Assembly: GCA_963920525.1 (NCBI GenBank)
Contig: OY986436.1
Location: 25,819,318 to 25,883,317, forward strand
Direction: 5' to 3'
Length of the DNA: 64,000 nt
Source: Dichetophora obliterata
Taxonomy: Eukaryota; Arthropoda; Insecta; Diptera; Sciomyzidae
Program-made: the position numbers and the translations under genes
The notes under the pieces: model-generated
Told to the model about the DNA's origin: nothing
The model's database searches: none
Seen by the model: the letters and a program-made list of their open reading frames with translations, nothing else
In this document: positions 59,001 through 64,000 of the stretch, piece by piece
Layout: each line of letters begins with the position of its first letter
Position numbering within the stretch: the first letter of the stretch is position 1

Positions 59001-62000
59001 TATTAAACAGAAAGCTAGGAAGATTAAAAAAAAAATCAAAAATTCAATCATAACGTCTTGTGAACTTTTTTAATTTCTTAAAATGCCATTTAATTACTTA
59101 CTTAGTTGGCGCTAAAACCATATGTCGATCTTGGCCTCATCTAAGAACGTGTGCCATCCCTTTCTGTCCTTCACTTGTTGGTTCCAGTTAGAAAATCAAA
59201 GCTACGTCAGGTCGTCCTCTACTTGGTCTTTCTAACGAAGATGCGGTCATCCTATTCTGCGTTGACCACCGCTGGGTTTGGGATGGATAGTCAAATAAAA
59301 AAATCGATTTTCGACTTTTTATTTTTTTTTAATTTGTCAATGAACGATTCTTTCGAAGTCCATTTTTTTGCCTTAATAATAAATTAAAATCGGGTTTTCG
59401 ACTTTTTCCATTATCTCTTACATCATTTTTATACACTGAGATTAAAAGAGTTCAAAATGTGATAGCCTCAATTCAATGTTTCTTTGAAAATAAACATTAA
59501 TGCATATTTGAAAACAAACCAATAAACAAAGTTTTTTTTCAAGGTTGCTGATAATTGTAATTCTACTATTCGTATTTAGGGAGTGCAGTAGTAAGCACTA
59601 TCCAATAGGAGTAAAATACTTCAATTGTAGTACTTTCGGCAGCGCTGGCACAAATAAGCAATTAACATTATAATAGGGGTATTCACGATTCAGTGCACTT
59701 GCCTGTGCAGACTTGTGCTCTATACAAAAAGAAAATACACGTCCGTCAAAAAAATGCACAAGTGCTTTTCTACTATAGCCGTAAACTTGAGGACTTGAGC
59801 AGTTTTGCGCATTGAAAAATTTTGACAGCTTTGAAATAGTGATGGTAGTGTGTTCACGAAAACCTAACTGCACAACTGCACAAGTCCTCAAATGCACTGG
59901 CAAGTGCACTGAATCGTGAATATTCCTATTGTTTTCTCCAAGTTGGCTGCGTTGTTGGTGAAAAACAGTCGTATATTCAAAAGTACATATTATCGATACA
60001 AACCTAATTGTTATTGTAACAAAATTATATTAATTATGAATAAAAAGAATTTCACAAAAACCGAAAATAGTCGATACAAAATTGATTTTAAACTAATAAC
60101 TGAAATCATTAATCGACTTTAAAAAGTCTAAAAATTTTATGAAAAAGTCGACTATTCGACTTTTCGACTACTCGACTATCCATCCCTACGCTGGGTACCG
60201 AATCGAATATTTTCTTCACTGGAGCATCGTCTTTCATGCGCTGAACGTGATCAAGCCAATGAAGCCGCTCTATTTTAATGCGCTTGACTATGTCGATGGC
60301 AACGTTCAGCTCATACAGTTCATCATTCCACCGTATCCGGTACTCGCCATTGACGCAGATTGGTCCGTAGATCTAGCGAAGAGTCTTTCTCTCGAATGCT
60401 CCTAAAGTTACTAATACTTCTCTCTTATAAAATGATAGCGCACATCAATATGTTTTGTGCGTTTGGGGTATAGAGGATACTAAATCAATCGAATGGCGCT
60501 TTGGTAATCCATATTAAAATCTGTTGTAAAAGCACATCCAGTCAATTCTCAAATTAATTGTGCTTATGTCCCTGTAGAAGCTATGTTGCAATCTGTTGAA
60601 GTTATAATAGAAAACAAAAGACTTAAGCAACAAACTTGATCTTGCAGACGAAGTCATGCGATTATCTTTTAAGTGGATTTATGAAATGAACAATATTTTC
60701 AAAATTTGCTCCATTGCTTTTTAAAAAATATAACTTTATTAATTAGAATCCTTCAAGTTCTGAAGTGCAAAGTAAAATGCTTATTTTGTTTAAGTTGTAG
60801 CTAGCTTTTAAAATGTGCACAAGTGTTTATTAATTTTGTGTTAATTTTTAATTCAATATATTAGAAAACCATGAAAATCTATCTCGTTTGAAGTGGTGTT
60901 CTGTGAAAGAGAGTTTTTATTGGAAATTTTTTAGCAAAAAGTTCTTAAATTATAATTATAATTTGTTTATGTAAGTATTTCCAGTTCTTAGTATTTGTGT
61001 TTATGTCCCATGTTAAATTTATAATAGAAAACAAAAGACTTAAGCAACAAACTTGTTCTTGCAGACGAAGTCGTGCGATTATCTTTTAAATGGATTTATG
61101 AACTAACATTAAAAGTGTCACAATTTTAGTCATATAACCTGAACTGATAACCTTGGCATCGTAAATTGAGTCACCAGAAAAGAAAAAATCAACACATAAA
61201 TCAAGTGAACAAACGATACAAGTGTTCAAAGCTTAACGTAAAACAATTACGATTTTTTTTTTGTTTTTTAGACTTCTAAGCAACAATTACGTGATTCTAA
61301 CGCACTAATTGTAACAATTAATTTTGTTTGCTTGCTTGTGTTGTTGTTGTGCTGTGATACTGCTGTGACTTAAGCAGCATTTGTTACGCTTTTAATCACA
61401 GTCACAGTTGAATTGCTAACTTCAATAAATGCTGTCTTTTTGTCAGTTGTTCGTATTTTTATGATGCCAATTAAATTATGCGATAGTTATGTGGATTAAA
61501 GTGCGATGTTTTAATATTTAAAATTGCGTTTAAAATAAAATCAATTTAACTTGCGAAAACAAATAAATTAAATCAGGCATTTTAATTATTAAGACTTTTG
61601 AAGCATCGTTTTTAAAAAATTTTTTAACCTAAAATGACTTGAAAGTGTATTCCTGATATAGTACCTAATTTTTAATACTAAAGTTTTTCCATTCTCTTTT
61701 CTCTCTTACTCCACAGCAAATGACATACCGTCCTGCAGTGAAAAAGATATCAATCTTAATGATTGCATCAAGTCTGCCTTCCAATATATGATGCCACGCA
61801 TGCGCGATGGTATCAAAGAACTCAACATACCACCCATGGATCCATTTTCGATGGATAAAAGTAGCTATGAGTATTCAAGCGGCATTGTACAGGGAAGAAT
61901 TTCAATGAGAAATGTTAAGATATTTGGCATGAGTGATGGCATCGTTGAAAAGGTCAACTTTACCATGAAAGATGATCGCATTCAAATGGAGATTGTCACA

Positions 62001-62571
62001 AAAATACCTAAAATGCTGATTGAGGGCACGTACAAGGCCGATATGAAAATCAATGACATTAAATTGATGCCAAAGGGTTACTTTAACGTTTCAATGAGTG
62101 CGTAAAGTGCAAACTATAAATACCCTATAATTATTTTATTGTAATATTAATTATTTTGTCACTGATGGTAATGTTTTTATTTCTTTTTTTTATGTTTTCG
62201 TTCATGTGCAACAGCTGATGTTATCATGTTGGTCAAACCTGAAGGTGAATTGTATGAGCGTGATGGTCACACATATCTGCGTTTGACTAAATTTGTTCCT
62301 GTGCCGGAAGTAGGCGATATGCGCATTTATGCTAGCGGCTTGTTACCGGATCCAACACTGAGTGAGTTATTTGTTAATGTTATAATTACTATTGCTGTAA
62401 CACTATCGCTTTGTAGATGACCTCATTTTGGAGTTTGTCAATCAGTATTGGCCACAAATCTATAAAGCTATGTTGCCCGAGACACTCACGACTTGGGAGC
62501 CGCTGATGTTGAAGGGATGGAATGAGTTTTTTGCTGTGCTGCCTTTCGATCTACTGCTAACAAAGAATTAA
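50037..62571 (+). CDS. Takeout/JHBP-family secreted carrier, four exons
   Basis: Exons 50037-50148, 61717-62097, 62215-62361 and 62417-62571 join in phase at GT-AG sites (introns 11568, 117 and 55 bp) into 264 residues, the usual family length. The start MQALIVSFVCIAAALVGGSA is a signal peptide. Then come the two N-terminal cysteines of the family (C44 and C54, around IPSCSEKDINLNDC), the GIKELNIPPMDPF segment, a KNV/RNVKIFG-like strand, IEGTYKAD, the KPEGELYERDGHTYLRL block and a C-terminal helix with QYWPQIYKAMLPE. Members bind hydrophobic ligands such as juvenile hormone in haemolymph or other fluids. The particular ligand and the orthologue are unknown. The long first intron is filled with mobile elements. 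A weak TATA-like ACAATAAATA near 49873 precedes the gene. Confidence 0.92.
50149..52166. other. First part of the long intron
   Basis: Intronic, AT-rich. 51170-51780 contains several AAAGCACTTT/AAAGCGCTTT words in both orientations (51175, 51189, 51216, 51701, 51757), suggesting a decayed short inverted-repeat element without clear ends. The frames at 51284-51543 lie in it and show no known domain. Confidence 0.4.
52167..53802 (+). mobile_element. Tc1-like DNA transposon, degenerate
   Basis: CAGTGAATCAAAAAAGTTTA at 52167 is mirrored exactly at the right end (53802), the match running for about 45 bp. TA lies on both sides (52165-52166 and 53803-53804). At 1636 bp it has full Tc1 length and one decayed transposase gene. 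Near-identical ends with a broken gene suggest moderate age. Confidence 0.9.
52517..53537 (+). pseudogene. Decayed Tc1-like transposase
   Basis: From the ATG at 52517 (MGSGTEISVEVPK) a paired-type helix-turn-helix is readable (KSHREIDKIVQRSYSSV, NTGRVDRKT). Stops and shifts follow at about 52686 and 52793 and again later. The catalytic half is recognisable in pieces: HGGGNVMVEGC near 53075-53110, then LGLTGKKIFIS near 53218-53250, MNRIEHIWHLMG near 53338-53373, and a final PAKKGPDKY at about 53508-53534. Multiple stops make it non-functional. Confidence 0.85.
54799..55199. mobile_element. 401-bp MITE with CACCCTAAAC ends
   Basis: CACCCTAAACAAGTGCGCGT at 54799 is mirrored at the right end (55199) with few changes. 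A second CCTAAACAAGTGCGC copy lies at 54861-54875, so the left end is tandemly repeated. GC content is higher than the surroundings. Confidence 0.65.
55211..55443. mobile_element. 233-bp foldback MITE with CCAGTTTTTC ends
   Basis: CCAGTTTTTC at 55211-55220 is mirrored at 55434-55443. A further perfect 20-bp inverted pair starting ACTCACCAAAATTGG lies at 55260-55279 and 55375-55394. It is non-coding. Confidence 0.65.
56470..56725. other. GC-richer island with three overlapping chance frames
   Basis: The plus strand is open in all three frames for 60-76 codons (56494-56735), and base composition rises against its surroundings (CCGCTTCACCCCCGAATTCA and similar). None of the translations resembles a known domain. 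It is probably a fragment of a foreign repeat. Confidence 0.35.
56780..57003 (-). repeat. tRNA-derived SINE (or tRNA pseudogene)
   Basis: On the minus strand the head from about 57003 has an A-box-like TGGTGCAGTGCGTT (56983-56996) and a B-box GTTCGATTCCC (56941-56951) at tRNA-like spacing, ending GGTGGTGGCA. The anticodon and D arms do not pair properly, so it is not a working tRNA. The sequence that follows (to about 56780) would be the SINE body. No tail or duplication was found. Confidence 0.6.
57004..57639. other. Intronic, no feature seen
   Basis: AT-rich; includes repeated TTTCGTAACGAA-type words near 57455-57512. Nothing is supported. Confidence 0.4.
57640..58480 (+). repeat. Tandem 100-120-bp interspersed repeat units
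   Basis: Four to five modules share CCGCCCAC(A/T)AATCA, ATGC.ATATTT, ACGGTTT.GGTCGTAT, and TGGTTACTTT. The family is the same as in the palindrome centre; GTGCGCCAGG near 58351 matches 23721-23730. Confidence 0.75.
58481..59111. other. Intronic, no feature seen
   Basis: AT-rich. A TTACTTACTTAG run at 59093-59104 is the repeat tail of the adjoining LINE remnant. Confidence 0.45.
59278..60188. mobile_element. 911-bp hAT-type MITE with TNGGGATGGATAGTC ends
   Basis: TTGGGATGGATAGTC at 59278 is mirrored at 60188 (TAGGGATGGATAGTC reversed), flanked by a perfect 8-bp duplication CGCTGGGT (59270-59277 and 60189-60196). The interior repeats TCGACTTTTCGAC-type words and contains another inverted-repeat element at 59672-59930. 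Confidence 0.85.
59672..59930. mobile_element. 259-bp MITE with GTATTCACGATTCAGTGCAC ends
   Basis: AATAGGGGTATTCACGATTC at 59672 is mirrored at the right end (59930) over about 32 bp with two changes. Tandem GTGCA-type words fill the interior. The ends are related to the element at 44879-45311. Confidence 0.75.
60412..60600 (-). pseudogene. Copia-type RNase H fragment
   Basis: Reading the minus strand gives IASTGT, ELTGCAFTTD, NMDYQSAIRLI and KRTKHIDVRYHFIRE with a few stops. These are the conserved end of a Ty1/Copia RNase H domain (QSAI...KHID.RYHFIR). It abuts the LINE remnant, so one of the two was truncated by the other's arrival or by deletion. Confidence 0.75.
60602..60685 (+). repeat. 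84-bp direct repeat, copy 1
   Basis: TTATAATAGAAAACAAAAGA onwards matches 61019-61102 with about three substitutions. It lies next to the Copia fragment; LTR remnants are possible but unproven. Confidence 0.75.
61019..61102 (+). repeat. 84-bp direct repeat, copy 2
   Basis: Second copy of 60602-60685, 417 bp downstream, in the last part of the long intron. Confidence 0.75.
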
Positions 62572-63469
62572 AAAACAAAGTATTTGAAAATATGTTTGCA
62601 TTAAAAAAAAGCTTTATATAATGTGTAGGTAAAGTTTATGCTATGTTTGTAAATATATTATTATTTAAACTCATACAATATATAGATGTATATGTTATAC
62701 TACCAATAATTGTAGTTTCAATATAAATCAAAACTAGTAAATTTGTTGTACGAATTCAATAGATTATTTTCATACTAAAGCAATAACGAGTTAATTATAG
62801 TAAATAAGAAAGAGAGAAATCTTGGAATTTTTTTTTATAAACAATTTTGGTAAACAAAATAGAAACAAGTTAGATCTTTGTTTTTTAGCAAACTGCAAAA
62901 TTATTATACTAATAATATTTTTGATTACAAAAACCTTTTTATTAAATAAATAAATTTACTTTATACTATAAAAAATTAATATTTTAACTCAAAAATTAGT
63001 AAATAAAAATATTTTATTGGCACGTCTGCACCTATTCAAACCCTTCCACTAAAGGATCTCATGGTATAAAATAAATCAATCCAATAAGTCAAATTGGGAA
63101 AACTATGAAAACATTTTTAAAAAATCTTTCAAATGTCTTTTTTTAAACTTTTGGCAATGAAAGGAGCTAAAGATCAGATTTTTTCCTTAGTTTATTTAAA
63201 TTTAATTTCCGATATTTCATTTTTCTTTGAAAAAACATCATCAGGGAGAAACTATAAGTATACAATAATTACAAATTTTTACAATATAATCACATAACAT
63301 AATAATTAAAATACAGGAACTAACAAAAATTAAATAAATACACTGATTTTACATTGATTTTTAAAAAACAGTCTACAAACGATGAGACAAAAAGAATAGA
63401 ACATCTAGCATAAAATAAACAACACTTGACGATGGACTTTGATGACTAATTTTTGTTAGTTTTGTCTTA
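62572..63469. other. 3' flank of the takeout-like gene; no gene seen
   Basis: AT-rich. The nearest exact AATAAA is in TTAAATAAATAAAT near 62942; earlier variants (AATATAAAT) may serve as the polyadenylation signal. No frame or repeat is recognised until the Penelope fragment. Confidence 0.5.
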
Positions 63470-64000
63470 TTATGTGTTGTTTGTTTTTTGCTCTTTGTTT
63501 ATTAGATGTCCGTAGATGTGAGCGCAATTGTCCGTGTCAGTCTTAAAATTTAGTCTCAATCTTTTAGGTACACTAATAATGTGTAGCATTTCAAGCATGT
63601 ATCGTCTCCTATAATTTTTCTCTTGTTGCAGAACTTAAATTTTGTCAAAATCTGGAGCGTGTCTAGCCTTGGTACATTGGATTGCTAATGCTTTTTTTTG
63701 TTCTAAAGGTTTGTCAAGTGATTTAAAGTCTGACTGATGTCCTGCTATTCTCGTCCGTAATTTTGTTTTTGTTATTCCAACATATACCATTTCGCATAAA
63801 TTGGATTCGTCACCTTTGTACGGAATTCGCTATATTAAATCCGATTTGTCCTGCTTGTCTAGTTTACATTTAGTGTTTGTGTAAAGTGTTTGTAAAGTGT
63901 TTGATGTTTTAAAAGCTATTCTAAAATGGTCCTTATAAAAAATATTGGACTTTTTAGACTTCTCTGAAAAACCGGCAATGTATGTCATGCTTTTATAACT
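63470..64000 (-). pseudogene. Penelope-like element, GIY-YIG endonuclease end
   Basis: Minus-strand reading from the window edge to a stop at 63470-63472. Seen are FRIAFKTSNTL, the cysteine-poor RIPYKGDESNLCEMVYVG (GIY-YIG core), TKTKLRTRIAGHQSDFKS, NYRRRYMLEMLHI and the C-terminal TDTDNCAHI. This layout is typical of the endonuclease following the RT in Penelope elements. Two in-frame stops (one at the expected tyrosine of the GIY strand) show that it is inactive. The RT part would lie to the right of the window. Confidence 0.85.

Larger units (their letters stand above)
59112..60405 (-). pseudogene. LINE ORF2 C-terminal remnant, split by a hAT element
   Basis: Minus strand, coding parts 60405-60189 and 59277-59112. 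The first encodes YRIRWNDELYEL, RLHWLDHVQRM and DDAPVKKIFDSVPSGGQR. The second continues with RPHLR-, VEDDLT- and GWHTFLDEAK-type sequence to a stop at 59112-59114. This is the familiar C-terminal tail of insect non-LTR reverse transcriptases. Internal stops show decay. A 911-bp hAT-type element separates the halves. Confidence 0.8.

Overview
The window looks like nuclear DNA of a higher (cyclorrhaphan) fly. The evidence is very AT-rich intergenic sequence, short spliced introns, a classic insect odorant-binding protein, a takeout/JHBP-family gene, an intronless bZIP gene, and a transposon load made of BEL/Pao, Jockey/CR1-type LINE, Copia, Penelope, Tc1/mariner, hAT and many short inverted-repeat elements. 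A tephritid fruit fly is my best guess, but nothing here proves the family.

Layout. 1-3500: a decayed LINE on the minus strand, split by a 1.75-kb hAT-type element with a perfect 8-bp target duplication. 3500-10870: no convincing gene; several short inverted-repeat elements, a GC-richer inverted repeat cluster and a 164-bp direct repeat. 10872-28052: one large palindrome. Its two arms (about 4.8 kb each, ignoring one insertion) are near-identical inverted copies around a loop of about 1.7 kb. Each arm carries a complete two-exon odorant-binding protein gene (137 residues, identical proteins) with TATA box and initiator. The outer ends of both arms carry 2-3 tandem units that resemble the sequence just upstream of the OBP promoter. 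A young, nearly complete BEL/Pao retrotransposon (11585-17544, LTRs differing at 1 of 206 bases) sits only in the left arm; the right arm preserves the empty site. 28794-36361: two direct copies of a 2.5-2.65-kb non-coding segment, with a third, older copy at 43.4-47.4 kb. 37249-38322: a single-exon bZIP gene on the minus strand. 40621-47400: nested insertions, with hAT-like elements carrying other short elements inside them. 50037-62571: a four-exon takeout/JHBP-family gene on the plus strand whose first intron (11.6 kb) contains a dead Tc1 element, nested MITEs, a tRNA-derived SINE, and LINE and Copia remnants. 63470-64000: the decayed GIY-YIG end of a Penelope element, running off the right edge.

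Only four host genes are supported: the OBP pair, the bZIP gene and the takeout-like gene. They do not form an operon or an evident pathway. The OBP and takeout-like products are both predicted to be secreted carriers of small hydrophobic ligands. Most of the window is repeat-derived. The most interesting unit is the OBP palindrome with its promoter-related repeat arrays. All gene models, homologies and boundaries were read by eye from the sequence, with no database search.
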